Origin: an uncultured Clostridium sp.
GTDB lineage: Bacteria > Bacillota > Clostridia > Lachnospirales > Lachnospiraceae
Assembly: GCF_900547735.1 (NCBI RefSeq)
Contig: NZ_URHZ01000071.1
Span: forward strand, 1 to 28,185
DNA length: 28,185 bases
Direction of reading: 5' to 3'
Part shown: positions 14,822 to 23,234 of the stretch, piece after piece
How positions within the stretch are numbered: position 1 is the first letter of the stretch
Layout: every line of letters begins with the position of its first letter
The notes under the pieces: model-generated
Databases searched by the model: none
What the model was told of the DNA's origin: nothing
Seen by the model: only the letters and a program-made list of their open reading frames with translations
Position numbers and translations under genes: made by a program

Positions 14822-15982
14822 TCACAGTTCTCCCCAGTTGGAAGGCCGGTTCCCATTAATCTGCTCCGCCAGCTTCTGTACCGTAGCCAGATTGTCCGTG
14901 ATCGGTATGGACTGTGGACACCGCTCCATGCATTTGCCGCATTTAACGCAGTTGACGGCTCTTTCCTCCGGCTTCAGCTTGGAGTAGGCATTGTAAAACT
15001 GAAAATTGTCGCGGCCGGCCAGATACTGGTTGTAAGCGGCAAAGATTTTAGGGATGTTTACCTGTTTGGGACATTCCCGGCAATAGGCACAGCCGGTGCA
15101 TGGGATCAATTTATTTTTCATGAAACTCTCCACCGCCTGCCCGACGGCCTGCTGCTCTCTTCTGTCAAACGGCTTCACTCCGGTCACGGCAGCCGCATTA
15201 TCGTCAATAATATCTTCCGACTCCATCCCGCTTAAGACACAGAGCACACCCGGTTTTGAGGCGGCAAACCGGATCGCCCATGAACCGGCGGACGCCTCCG
15301 GATGAACCTCCTTCAGAAATTTTGCCGCTGATTCCGGCAGAGATATCAGCGCTCCCCCGCGGCTGGGTTCCATTACGACGCAGGGAAGTCCGTGGGATAC
15401 CAGAATTTCGTACTGGCCCTTCGCATCCTGCATCTCCCAATCCAGATAATTCAGCTGGATCTGGGCAAAATCCCACCGGTGGTCCGTCACTATTTGTTCC
15501 AAAAGCACGGGCGTATCGTGAAATGAAAAACCGAGATGCCTGATTTTCCCCTCTGCCTGGAATTGTTTCAATTTATCAAATACATGGAACTTCTCACAGA
15601 TTGCATACTTAAGCCGATCGAGGGAATGTACCAGATAGAAATCAAAATATTCCGTCCTGCACCGCTCCAACTGTTCGTGAAAATAACGCTCCGTGTCTCC
15701 TTCTTCCTGAATCAGCCAAATCGGCAGCTTATCCGCCAGATAGTAGGTATCCCTCTGATATTTACCCAATGCCCGTGTCAGAACCTCCTCCGAACGGCCG
15801 CCATGATAGGAATAAGCCGTATCAAAATACGTAATTCCCCGGCTGACTGCATGATCGACAAGAGCCTGCACACCTTCCTCTATTACCCTGTCCGGCTGAT
15901 CATCCAGAACAGGAAACCTCATTCCCCCCAGACCCAGAAGAGATACCTTTTCCGGGATCGTTTCAAATCTTCTGTACTCCAT
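14822..15982 (-). CDS. Aldo-keto reductase with C-terminal 2x[4Fe-4S] motifs
   Basis: A 386-residue protein of the ferredoxin-type aldo/keto reductase group common in anaerobic Firmicutes. Residues 1-285 form the TIM barrel with the catalytic tetrad D54 and Y59 (DTAYSYHGG), K85 (LADKLP) and H119 (YLVHSL). The C-terminus carries two Fe-S motifs, CTGCAYCRECP (about residues 290-300) and CVKCGKCMERCP (about 347-358), each with C-x2-C-x2/3-C-x3-C spacing. The start at 15982 follows AAGGAGAGG; the longer frame back to 16156 has no ribosome site. The Fe-S clusters suggest electron transfer to or from ferredoxin rather than simple NAD(P)H use. Substrate unknown. A 15-base palindrome lies about 30 bases upstream. 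Confidence 0.9.
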   Translation of the reverse strand: MEYRRFETIPEKVSLLGLGGMRFPVLDDQPDRVIEEGVQALVDHAVSRGITYFDTAYSYHGGRSEEVLTRALGKYQRDTYYLADKLPIWLIQEEGDTERYFHEQLERCRTEYFDFYLVHSLDRLKYAICEKFHVFDKLKQFQAEGKIRHLGFSFHDTPVLLEQIVTDHRWDFAQIQLNYLDWEMQDAKGQYEILVSHGLPCVVMEPSRGGALISLPESAAKFLKEVHPEASAGSWAIRFAASKPGVLCVLSGMESEDIIDDNAAAVTGVKPFDRREQQAVGQAVESFMKNKLIPCTGCAYCRECPKQVNIPKIFAAYNQYLAGRDNFQFYNAYSKLKPEERAVNCVKCGKCMERCPQSIPITDNLATVQKLAEQINGNRPSNWGEL

Positions 15983-16011
15983 TTTTCCCCTCTCCTTTAT
16001 ATGATTCTTAT

Positions 16012-16026
16012 ATGATTTAAAATCAT
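16012..16026. promoter_or_regulatory. 15-base palindrome upstream of the aldo-keto reductase
   Basis: ATGATTTAAAATCAT is a perfect palindrome around one central base, 30 bases before the reductase start codon, with a half-repeat ATATGATT at 16000-16008. A TATGAT -10-like box overlaps it on the minus strand, so it could be an operator. Confidence 0.4.
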
Positions 16027-16127
16027 AATCACCTGCTCCATCCGGGGCAGAACTGCAAAAATCTTCAAACTGCACAGAGCGCCAACAGTGCGGAACAGCA
16101 AACTGCAAAAAACAGATTTTGAACAGC

Positions 16128-16192
16128 AAAAAGCTCCGGTAAACCACAGATAACAAGTCTGACTTTATTATCTATGATTTGCCGGAGCTTTT
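16128..16192 (-). terminator. Terminator downstream of the secreted-protein gene
   Basis: AAAAGCTCCGG and CCGGAGCTTTT form a perfect stem, extended inside by AGATAA/TTATCT pairing; on the minus strand it ends in five T. A further 8-bp inverted repeat (AGGGCTTC...GAAGCCCT, 16213-16244) lies between it and the gene's stop codon. The region 16200-16306 otherwise holds no gene. Confidence 0.8.
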
Positions 16193-16306
16193 CAATACAT
16201 CCTTCCGATTTTAGGGCTTCATCTTCCATAACACAGGAAGCCCTGTGACAGAGCCACCGGAATTCGCACGAGAATCCACCGCAAAAATCATCTGTACTAT
16301 CACTAT

Positions 16307-16873
16307 TTATTGAACATTTGACACATCTGCATTCATATCAATCATTCCCTTTGCCATGGCAGTCAATTCCTCCTGCGTAACCAACTTATTGATATCCATC
16401 AGGGAATAAAAAATATCCTGATCAAACCACGCCAGATAATTGGCATACTGATTATTGAAATATAACTCTGTTTCACCATACTTTGTGACTACGGAGTTTT
16501 CCGGTACGGACCGTCCCGATTTGAGTTCGGATGAAAGGCTGACCGATTTCCCGGTGGTTGAATTTACGTATTTATAGCCGATTCCTTTCGTTTGGTTGAT
16601 CAGGTTTCCGTTGGAATCCTGATCATACGACTCAGTTATAGACCCGGAGGAAAACTTAAAGTCACCGGCAAGCGTAGCAGGGCTCTTTGGCACAAAACCG
16701 ACATCTCTTTGTAACGTTTCGGCATCAGGAATCTGGGAATAATTTGCCGCGTCGGGGCCTGCAACCGACGAAACACTCGTTTTAACCCCCGCCCCTGTGG
16801 CCGCGTAGCAGGGAATCGTATTCATTAGTAACACACCTGCGGCTAACAGCATTACGATTTTTTTTAACTTCAT
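16307..16873 (-). CDS. Secreted protein of unknown function
   Basis: A 188-residue protein with a clear signal peptide: MKLKK, a hydrophobic core (IVMLLAAGVLLMNTIP), and a probable cleavage after CYA near residue 24. The mature part is serine- and glycine-rich, with a central stretch GSITESYDQDSNGNLINQTK suggesting beta structure and a C-terminal YANYLAWFDQDIFYSLMDIN followed by a KLVTQEELTAMAKGMID helix; this resembles the end of DUF4367-type secreted domains, but I do not assign a family. The ATG at 16873 is preceded by AAGGAG; a TTG-started extension of six codons is less likely. It stands alone with its own terminator. It has no obvious enzyme motif. Confidence 0.75.
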   Translation of the reverse strand: MKLKKIVMLLAAGVLLMNTIPCYAATGAGVKTSVSSVAGPDAANYSQIPDAETLQRDVGFVPKSPATLAGDFKFSSGSITESYDQDSNGNLINQTKGIGYKYVNSTTGKSVSLSSELKSGRSVPENSVVTKYGETELYFNNQYANYLAWFDQDIFYSLMDINKLVTQEELTAMAKGMIDMNADVSNVQ

Positions 16874-17150
16874 ATTCTCTCTCCTTTTCAAACATGTTTC
16901 AAGTTAAATTGATTCGGCGGCTATAACCGGCCTTGCTTTTCTATCCCGCCTTTTTGTCCCGGATTCTAAGGCCAATCCTGTTCTAATTTCTATTTTAGCA
17001 GAGACTTCTCTAAAAAAACTGGAAAAACCGGATTTTTTTACCAGCCGGGTACGCGTCTTGCCTGCTGTGCGCGGACAGCAAAAATATGCTGGTTCCTTCA
17101 CCTGCGGCGGGCCGCTTTAACGGCATAGTTTACAAAACCTCACCATGGAA
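16874..17150. other. Intergenic region without a convincing gene
   Basis: Upstream of the secreted-protein gene on the minus strand. A 65-codon minus-strand frame (16904-17101) has no ribosome site and no recognisable features. An AGAGA/TCTCT inverted repeat followed by TAAAAT near 16995-17010 could be part of a promoter, but the -35 box is poor. Confidence 0.4.
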
Positions 17151-17151
17151 C

Positions 17152-17194
17152 AAAAAAGGTATCACAAGCCGTTTGGGACCTGTAATACCTTTTA
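17152..17194 (-). terminator. metA terminator
   Basis: AAAAGGTATTACA pairs with TGTGATACCTTTT (minus strand) across a loop of about 14 bases, ending in six T, 25 bases after the metA stop codon. Confidence 0.85.
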
Positions 17195-17219
17195 TACTTA
17201 TGTTGTGATTAAAATATTT

Positions 17220-18137
17220 TTATTCCTCATCCTCCAGCAGATACGGCGTAACCTGATATACATAATAGTTCAGCCAGTTGCTGTACAGTGTATTGGACAT
17301 ATTTCTCCAATTCAGCACAGGAGGAGAGAACGGATCATTATTTTCATAATAATTGCACGGAACCTCCGGGTTCAGATCCTTGTTCAGATCCCTGTGATAC
17401 TCGTTATTCAGTGTCATCCTGTCGTATTCGGGATGGCCCTGCATAAATATCTGTTTTCCGTCCCGGCTCATCACGAGGAACACGCCTGCTTCTTCAGACT
17501 TTGCCAGGATTACAAGCTCACTTTGTTTTGCAATATCCTCCTCCCGCACTTCCGTATGGCGGGAATGAGGGCAGTAAAAATAGTCGTCGAGACTCCTCAC
17601 AAGCGGCACCTTGCGATCCAGGACCCTGTGACGGTATACGCCGGAAAGTTTGCTCTTTCGCTGGTATTTCGGGACGCCGTAATGGTAATACAGTCCGGCC
17701 TGGGCTCCCCAGCAGATATGTAGTGTGGACGTCACATGGGTCTTGCTCCACTCCATGATCTTGGTAAGCTCTTCCCAGTAATTGATCTCCTCGTACTCCA
17801 TATTCTCGACAGGAGCGCCGGTGATAATCATTCCATCGTATTTCTTCCTTTTAATCTCATCAAAGGTAATATAAAATTTATTTAAATGGCTTGCAGATGT
17901 ATTCTTTGACGTATGGGAGGCCAGCATCAAAAAGGTGCAGTCCACCTGAAGCGGTGTATTGGACAGGGCTCGCAGGAGCTGGGTTTCCGTGTCCTCCTTA
18001 ACGGGCATCAGATTCAGGATCAGGATTTCCAGGGGACGGATATCCTGGGTCATGGCTCTCTCCTCATCCATCACAAATATATTCTCAGATTCCAGGATCA
18101 CTTTAGCCGGAAGATCCTTTTGAATTTTAATCGGCAT
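17220..18137 (-). CDS. metA: Homoserine O-acetyltransferase (MetA family)
   Basis: A 305-residue MetA-family enzyme that acylates L-homoserine, the first committed step of methionine synthesis. The catalytic cysteine is C142 in HICWGAQAGLYYHYG; a conserved His/Glu pair follows in the PHSRHTEVREEDI and QGHPEYDRMTL segments. Residue 111 is Glu (ITGAPVE), which in this family marks acetyl-CoA use; succinyl-CoA enzymes such as that of E. coli have Gly there. I therefore call it an acetyltransferase in spite of the name MetA. The start at 18137 follows GAGGTGG; a seven-codon upstream extension is less likely. A TATGAT -10 box lies about 90-100 bases upstream. I see no S-box riboswitch in the leader. 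Confidence 0.93.
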   Translation of the reverse strand: MPIKIQKDLPAKVILESENIFVMDEERAMTQDIRPLEILILNLMPVKEDTETQLLRALSNTPLQVDCTFLMLASHTSKNTSASHLNKFYITFDEIKRKKYDGMIITGAPVENMEYEEINYWEELTKIMEWSKTHVTSTLHICWGAQAGLYYHYGVPKYQRKSKLSGVYRHRVLDRKVPLVRSLDDYFYCPHSRHTEVREEDIAKQSELVILAKSEEAGVFLVMSRDGKQIFMQGHPEYDRMTLNNEYHRDLNKDLNPEVPCNYYENNDPFSPPVLNWRNMSNTLYSNWLNYYVYQVTPYLLEDEE

Positions 18138-18205
18138 AAACAGCCACCTCTTTCTCAAAAAAGTCGTTTCTGTACATCATTTTACTGCAGTTTAGCTGAA
18201 GACTG

Positions 18206-18262
18206 TACCTCAGCTTTCTGGTGTTTTGTATCATATCATATTTTAAACATAATTGCCAGTCC
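18206..18262 (-). promoter_or_regulatory. metA promoter and leader hairpin
   Basis: On the minus strand a TGGCAA/CTGGCA -35-like element is followed after 17-18 bases by TATGAT, a good -10 box. Just downstream the leader contains AGCTGA...TCAGCT, a small hairpin. No known methionine riboswitch consensus is visible. Confidence 0.4.
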
Positions 18263-18266
18263 GCCT

Positions 18267-18275
18267 CATAAAATA
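18267..18275 (+). promoter_or_regulatory. Possible sporulation-type -10 element
   Basis: CATAAAATA matches the CATA-N3-TA pattern of sigma-E/sigma-K -10 boxes, 36 bases before the ferritin-like gene. An AC dinucleotide lies 18 bases upstream, slightly off the usual sigma-K spacing. Weak on its own. Confidence 0.3.
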
Positions 18276-18310
18276 GATAGAGAACAGGACAAAAAAGGAC
18301 TGAATCTATC

Positions 18311-19489
18311 ATGAACGAACCATTTTCTGAGAAGAGCGCAAGGCAGGTGATCCAGCAGTCGGGCCAGTTTATCTGCCCGCCGCAGCCTGATACCCTGGTC
18401 AGCGCCCAGTCAGTTTTCCCACAGAACAGATTTCCAAACAACCAGAATCCCTATCAGACAAACTACCAGACCAATTATCAGATGAACCGCGCGGGCCGGG
18501 CAATTCCTCCGCAGGCACAGCGAACAGAGGAGCGGCAGTCAAATCCTGCGGCAGATGCACCGGGTTCAGGGCAGTCTCCCCATCAGGCAACCCCAGTAAC
18601 GGCGGAGACGGTCCAGAATGCCAGGAACCAGAATGTCAAAAAGCAGGAAAGCAATACACCGCTCCCCCTTCAGGCTGAAAATATCCGCTGTGAAGCCCCA
18701 TCTGCCGAAAATGTCAAAACGGCAAACTGCAGGCTGGAAAATTCCAGGACAGAAAACAGCAGGGCAGAAAATTGCAGAGTGGAGAACAGCAGAACGGAAA
18801 ATTGCAGGCCGGAAAGCAAGGCCTGTGAGGAGACGGAACCTGAGAACACCGTCTGCCAGCAGAATTTTTCACCATCAAACTTACAACGGTGGCAGCAGAA
18901 CGGACAGGATAAAATGTGTGAAGCCGCCGCCCAGCCATTACAAAGCTGCGATGTTGCCTACCAGGCCGCAACGCCGTATCCTCCCGTTAAAATTTCCGGG
19001 CAGAATTCCCACTATGCGGCCGCCATGCTCGACAATATGGCCGGGCAGAATTCGGAGATGTCCGCCGTTGGATTGTATTTCTATGCACATCTGGTGACGA
19101 CAGGATATAAAGATGTGGCCGAGGCATTCCTCCGCATAAGCATGGTGGAGATGCACCACCTGAATCTGTTCGGCGAGCTGGCGATGCAGCTTGGTGATAA
19201 TCCGCGCCTCTGGTGCCGTCAGCCCCGGAGCGGGAGATACCTTTACTGGAACCCGGCCTGCCTGAAGTATCCGCACATACAGCCGCCGGCTCCCGGCTGC
19301 CGCATTCCGGAGTCCAATGTCCGCACAATCCTGGCCCAGGCCATCGAGGGAGAACAGGCGGCCATTCACAAATACATGCAGCAGACGTCCTGGATTCAGG
19401 ATGTAGGAATCTGTGATATCCTGAGAAGAATTTCCGCGGATGAGCAGATGCATTTGGAAATTTTCAGCCGGCTGTATCATCAGATATAG
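18311..19489 (+). CDS. Ferritin-like domain protein with Asn/Gln-rich and pentapeptide-repeat N-terminus
   Basis: A 392-residue protein. Residues 1-230 are low complexity: Gln/Asn/Pro-rich, with six pentapeptide units of the form N[C/S]RxE at residues 139-168. Residues about 233-392 form a four-helix ferritin-like domain with plausible di-metal ligands E249, E280 and H283 (VEMHHLN), E348 (EGEQAAIHKY), and E378 and H381 (ADEQMHLEIF), as in rubrerythrin/bacterioferritin and CotJC/Mn-catalase-like proteins. Between helices 2 and 3 lies a 40-residue Trp/Pro/Cys-rich insert. Many Clostridia carry ferritin-like spore-coat proteins, and a sporulation-type promoter may precede it, so a coat or surface role is plausible but not shown. 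The ribosome site AAAGGA is modest. It is transcribed divergently from metA. Confidence 0.75.
   Translation: MNEPFSEKSARQVIQQSGQFICPPQPDTLVSAQSVFPQNRFPNNQNPYQTNYQTNYQMNRAGRAIPPQAQRTEERQSNPAADAPGSGQSPHQATPVTAETVQNARNQNVKKQESNTPLPLQAENIRCEAPSAENVKTANCRLENSRTENSRAENCRVENSRTENCRPESKACEETEPENTVCQQNFSPSNLQRWQQNGQDKMCEAAAQPLQSCDVAYQAATPYPPVKISGQNSHYAAAMLDNMAGQNSEMSAVGLYFYAHLVTTGYKDVAEAFLRISMVEMHHLNLFGELAMQLGDNPRLWCRQPRSGRYLYWNPACLKYPHIQPPAPGCRIPESNVRTILAQAIEGEQAAIHKYMQQTSWIQDVGICDILRRISADEQMHLEIFSRLYHQI
18725..18814 (+). repeat. Six tandem 15-bp units coding N[C/S]RxE
   Basis: Six consecutive 15-base units in frame with the ferritin-like gene, coding NCRLE, NSRTE, NSRAE, NCRVE, NSRTE, NCRPE. The alternation of Cys and Ser at position 2 and the constant Arg and Glu distinguish it from the classical A(D/N)LXX pentapeptide family. 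Confidence 0.9.
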
Positions 19490-19553
19490 AATGTGACTCA
19501 GGAAAATACATATTTTCAATAAACAGTTTCAGAAATTTCTGCGCCTCCATTGC

Positions 19554-19601
19554 AAAAGTGGATGATCCCGGGAGTCTTTTCCCGGAATCATCCACTTTTT
19601 T
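19554..19601. terminator. Bidirectional terminator between the ferritin-like gene and ligA
   Basis: AAAAGTGGATGAT, then CCCGGGA, loop, TCCCGG and ATCATCCACTTTTTT form a long near-perfect stem with T-runs in both directions (six on the plus strand, four on the minus strand). It ends both convergent genes; the last bases overlap the ligase stop codon. Confidence 0.9.
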
Positions 19602-21588
19602 ATTCTTCGCCGCCTGCCATTGCAACAAACTCTTCCTCCGAAATAATCGGTATTCCAAGCTCCTTCGCTTTCTTATTCTTCGATGAATTGGACGTCGTAT
19701 CGTTATTAATCAGGTAATTCGTCTTTGCGGTCACGCTGCCGGTCACCTTTCCGCCCTGCTGCTCAATCAGCTCCTGTATCTCCTTGCGGTTCTTAAAATG
19801 CTCCACCGAGCCGGTAATGACGAACGTCATTCCTTCAAACACAGCCTCTCCGCTCTCTTCTTCCGCCGTTTCCTCGATGGTCAGTTCGCTCAGCAGATGA
19901 TCCACAATTTCATTGTTCTTCTCACTGCCAAAGAAACTGATCCAGGCATCCGCCAGCACGTCTCCGATTCCGTCGATCGCTACGAGCTCTTCTTTTTCCG
20001 CATTTCTCATAGCGGTGAAATCATTTTTAAATGTCCGGCAGATCATCTTTGCCCCCGCAAGGCCGATTCCCGTAATTCCCAGGCCGTAAATCACGCGCGG
20101 CAGCGTAGTCTCCGCCGCCTTTTTGACGGAAGCAATCAGGTTGTCGTAAGATTTCTGGCCGAAGCCCTCCATTACCACGATCTCCTGCTCATAGCGGTCC
20201 AGGTGGAAAATATCGGCGTATTCATGGATAAAACCCACGCCAATCAGCTTTTCCAGCGTTGCCTCGGAAAGTCCGCCTATATTCAGCGCATCACGGCTGA
20301 CAAACAGGGTAAAGCTCTTTATTTTTTTTGCCTGACATTCCGGATTGGTACAGTAGAGAGATTTAACATCATTTATCTGCTTAATCTCCGTATCCGCGCC
20401 GCAGACCGGGCAGTGCTCCGGAATATCCCTGACGCCGCTCTTTGTCAGGTTGTCCGCTATCTGCGGGATAATCATATTGGCCTTGTAGACGGTAATCCTG
20501 TCTCCGGCGCCCAGCTCCAGGGCCTCCATGATGCTGATGTTATGGACACTGGCGCGGCTGACCGTCGTCCCCTCCAGCTCAACCGGCTCAAACACGGCTA
20601 CCGGGTTGATTAACCCCGTCCTGGAAGCGCTCCATTCAATATAGGAGAGTGTTGTCTCCTGTATCTCATCCATCCATTTAAATGCAATCGAGTCTCTGGG
20701 GAATTTGGCCGTCCTGCCCAGGGACTGGCCGTAATCGATATCATCGTAAAGCAGCACCAGGCCGTCGGACGGGACATCATTGCCGGAAACAGCCTCCGAA
20801 AATTCCCGGACCGTATCCTCCAGCGTTTCTCCGGTTACTTCCCTGTAATCCACCACCTCAAATCCCTGGGAACGCAGCCACTCAAACTGTTCTTTTCTGG
20901 AATTTTTAAAGTCCGCGCCTTCCGCCTTTACAAGGCTGAATGCATAGAAACGGACGTTTCTGTGAGCCGTTATTTCATTATTGAGCTGGCGTACCGAACC
21001 GCTGCACAGGTTTCTCGGGTTCTTGTATTTTGCGTCTACATCCTCTATCTGGGCATTGATTTTCTCAAAATCCGAGTAACGTATAACCGCCTCTCCCCTC
21101 AGGATCATCTGGCCGGTAAAGCTTATGTTTAAAGGAACATTGGCAAAAACCTTCGCATTGTTGGTGATAACTTCCCCGATCTCGCCGTTGCCCCGCGTTA
21201 CCGCTTTGACAAGAGTGCCTCCATCATAGGTAAGCACAATCGTGAGGCCGTCCATCTTCCAGGAAAGGAGCCCTTTCTGTTCTCCCAGCCACTCCTTCAG
21301 ATCTTCCACGCTTTTTGTCTTGTTCAGGGAAAGCATTGGTTTCTCATGACGTTCTTTCGGCAGGGAGCCGACCACTTCATAGCCGACATTCTGGGTCGGG
21401 CTGTTTGCAAACCGGATTCCCGTCTCCTGCTCCAGGGATACCAGTTCGTCATAGAGCTTGTCATATTCAAAATTGCTCATGATTTCCCGGCTCTCCTGGT
21501 AATAGGCGCGCCCCGCCTCCGAAAGAATCTCTACCAGTTCACGGATTCTTGCTGTCTTATGTTCAATTGATGATGTCTGCTCTGCCAT
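19600..21588 (-). CDS. ligA: NAD-dependent DNA ligase, divergent LigA-type
   Basis: A 662-residue protein with the full LigA layout: N-terminal Ia domain, adenylation domain with the nucleotidylated K111 in the KxDG motif (SWKMDG), OB fold, four-cysteine zinc finger (CPVCGA...YCTNPEC, about residues 395-420), helix-hairpin-helix repeats (about 440-560) and a C-terminal BRCT domain (about 585-660). It joins nicks using NAD+. Several normally invariant positions differ: TRGDG is TRGNG (residues 131-135), the GEDVT motif is GEVIT, and the KAGDVIP segment is KANMIIP. This suggests a divergent paralogue rather than the housekeeping enzyme. It is 33 bp downstream of the pseudouridine synthase gene and last in a four-gene operon. 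An AAAGG ribosome site precedes the ATG. Confidence 0.88.
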   Translation of the reverse strand: MAEQTSSIEHKTARIRELVEILSEAGRAYYQESREIMSNFEYDKLYDELVSLEQETGIRFANSPTQNVGYEVVGSLPKERHEKPMLSLNKTKSVEDLKEWLGEQKGLLSWKMDGLTIVLTYDGGTLVKAVTRGNGEIGEVITNNAKVFANVPLNISFTGQMILRGEAVIRYSDFEKINAQIEDVDAKYKNPRNLCSGSVRQLNNEITAHRNVRFYAFSLVKAEGADFKNSRKEQFEWLRSQGFEVVDYREVTGETLEDTVREFSEAVSGNDVPSDGLVLLYDDIDYGQSLGRTAKFPRDSIAFKWMDEIQETTLSYIEWSASRTGLINPVAVFEPVELEGTTVSRASVHNISIMEALELGAGDRITVYKANMIIPQIADNLTKSGVRDIPEHCPVCGADTEIKQINDVKSLYCTNPECQAKKIKSFTLFVSRDALNIGGLSEATLEKLIGVGFIHEYADIFHLDRYEQEIVVMEGFGQKSYDNLIASVKKAAETTLPRVIYGLGITGIGLAGAKMICRTFKNDFTAMRNAEKEELVAIDGIGDVLADAWISFFGSEKNNEIVDHLLSELTIEETAEEESGEAVFEGMTFVITGSVEHFKNRKEIQELIEQQGGKVTGSVTAKTNYLINNDTTSNSSKNKKAKELGIPIISEEEFVAMAGGEE

Positions 21589-21621
21589 ATATTATGCCTT
21601 TCTTTATTTACGGTTCTTATT

Positions 21622-22422
21622 TTAATTATCTTCTCCCTGTACCAGAATACGGTTCAGTTCGACCCATTCATCTCCGGTTATTTCACGTGATTCTCCTGTC
21701 CTTAAATTGCCCAGTTTCATGTTCATAATACGGATTCTCTTTAAAGTTTTTACATGAAAGCCGAGAGCCTCGCACATTCTGCGTATCTGCCGGTTCAGGC
21801 CCTGAGTCAAAATGATGCGAAACGAACTTTCTCCCGTCTTCTCTACCTCACAGGGTTTTGTGCATGTGTCGAGTATCTCCACGCCCCGGCTCATCTTCTC
21901 TATAAAATCTTTCGTAACAGGCTTATCCACCGTCACAAGGTATTCTTTTTCATGGCCGTATCTGCTTCTTAAGATACGGTTGACCAGTTCTCCCTGGTTT
22001 GTCATCAGAAGAAGTCCTTCGGAATCCTTATCGAGACGGCCAATCGGATAAATGCGGACGGGATATTTCAGAAACTCCACAATATTTTCCGCCCTATCCT
22101 TATCGGAGGTGGTACAGACAATTCCTCTCGGTTTATTCACCGCAAGAAGGACCGGTCTGTCTTTCCCCCCCACCGTCTTTCCATCCACGGTAACCGCCTG
22201 GGACGGCAATACCTTCATTCCCGTCACAGCCGTCATTCCATCCACCGTCACTTTTCCGGCTTCAATCAGCCGGTCCGCCTCCCGTCTGGAGCAGACACCG
22301 GATTCACTCAGATACTTGTTCAGGCGGATTTCTCCCATTTCTTTCTGCACATCTTTCCGTACTTCTCTCTGCGCTTCTTTCCGTACTTTTACATCTTTTC
22401 TGTTTTCCACGCCGTTTCTCAT
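21622..22422 (-). CDS. 23S rRNA pseudouridine synthase, RluF/RluB-like
   Basis: A 266-residue RsuA-family enzyme that isomerises uridine in rRNA. After a charged 30-residue N-terminal extension (RKDVKVRKEAQREVRKDVQK) comes an S4 RNA-binding domain (IRLNKYLSESGVCSRREADR, about residues 32-75), then the catalytic domain with the invariant Asp in GRLDKDSEGLLLMTN (about residue 140) and the GLNRQIRRMCEALGFHVKTL motif near residue 210. The RluF-type ending (LKRIRIMNMKLGNL) favours RluF over RsuA. The start ATG overlaps the stop codon of the upstream nucleotidyltransferase by four bases, so it is translationally coupled to it. Confidence 0.9.
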   Translation of the reverse strand: MRNGVENRKDVKVRKEAQREVRKDVQKEMGEIRLNKYLSESGVCSRREADRLIEAGKVTVDGMTAVTGMKVLPSQAVTVDGKTVGGKDRPVLLAVNKPRGIVCTTSDKDRAENIVEFLKYPVRIYPIGRLDKDSEGLLLMTNQGELVNRILRSRYGHEKEYLVTVDKPVTKDFIEKMSRGVEILDTCTKPCEVEKTGESSFRIILTQGLNRQIRRMCEALGFHVKTLKRIRIMNMKLGNLRTGESREITGDEWVELNRILVQGEDN

Positions 22423-23234
22423 CCCTTTTCCAGCCTCTTTGCGCTGTCCTCCATCAATTTGATCTGTTCCAGAAACAGATGGTTGAGTTCCTCCCAGTCC
22501 GTCACCCTGTCGTCCGGCATCGCGGCGGTTTTCATCTTAAATGCATCGAGATTCCGGCTGATATAATCATTCAGTTCGTCAATTCTCCCGCCCTTTCCCG
22601 TCTCCGGCGTTTTCACCTTAATGTCGATCAGCCGTTCTATGGCAGGACGCATTTCCTCCTCCAAAACCGAGGCCGCAAGCTCGGAAAACAGAACCGGCGG
22701 GGGACAGCCTTTCTCCTCAATCCACTTACAGGCAAGGATGGGGCGAATGACATAAAAATATTTCTTATACTTTACTTCCTCCCCCTGGAGATACTCGGTA
22801 AAATTGGTCCTGGCCGTTCCATAATAATGGTACATTCCGGCTTTGCAGGAAAAATACCGTTCCGCCGTTTTCCGTACCCTCTCCCATTCCGGCGTTGTCC
22901 TGTACACCACCGGTGAGTTGCACCACTCAAACAGGGTGGCGTTTGACTTGTGGAAATGACGCAGTGTTTTTGAGAGATCCCAGCCGCTTATATCCAGCGT
23001 CTCATCTAACTCCCAGTCGATAAAGTCCTTCTTTTCATCCAGCCTCAGATAGTCTTTTGCCGTCCTCACATAGACGAACCTGACGTCATAGTCACTGTCC
23101 GGAGAGGCAAATCCCCAGGCCCTGCTGCCCGATTCAACCGCATGCAGAATTTTTACATGTTCCTCCCGCTCTATTTCATCCAGTTTCAAATTCACAAGCT
23201 CTTCTATCGTACCTTCAAAATTTTTATATTTCAT
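22419..23234 (-). CDS. RlaP/YcgL-family nucleotidyltransferase, second copy
   Basis: A 271-residue predicted nucleotidyltransferase of the polymerase-beta superfamily (PF10127, COG3541). The active-site signature is SGSRAWGFASPDSDYDVRFV, with G36-S37 and metal-binding D48 and D50; a third acidic residue lies in the ETLDISGWDL strand near residue 80. The family's C-terminal helical part follows (YYGTARTNFTEYL, RPILACKWIEEKGCPPP). Homologues are linked to RNA-ligase repair clusters in some bacteria, but no substrate is established for most. Its start at 23234 overlaps the end of the first copy by 11 bases and follows AAGGTGG. It overlaps the RluF-like gene by four bases, so all are coupled. Confidence 0.85.
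   Translation of the reverse strand: MKYKNFEGTIEELVNLKLDEIEREEHVKILHAVESGSRAWGFASPDSDYDVRFVYVRTAKDYLRLDEKKDFIDWELDETLDISGWDLSKTLRHFHKSNATLFEWCNSPVVYRTTPEWERVRKTAERYFSCKAGMYHYYGTARTNFTEYLQGEEVKYKKYFYVIRPILACKWIEEKGCPPPVLFSELAASVLEEEMRPAIERLIDIKVKTPETGKGGRIDELNDYISRNLDAFKMKTAAMPDDRVTDWEELNHLFLEQIKLMEDSAKRLEKG

Noticed and set aside
16904..17101. 65-codon minus-strand frame as a gene
   Set aside because: It has no ribosome site, a random-looking basic composition and lies in a probable leader region.
17220..18137. MetA as a homoserine O-succinyltransferase
   Set aside because: Residue 111 is Glu, the acetyl-CoA type, not the Gly of succinyl-CoA enzymes.
18138..18310. SAM (S-box) riboswitch upstream of metA
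   Set aside because: The leader lacks the conserved S-box core segments; only a small hairpin is visible.
18725..18814. Classical pentapeptide-repeat (Qnr-like) protein
   Set aside because: The unit N[C/S]RxE does not match the A(D/N)LXX pattern and the array is only six units long.
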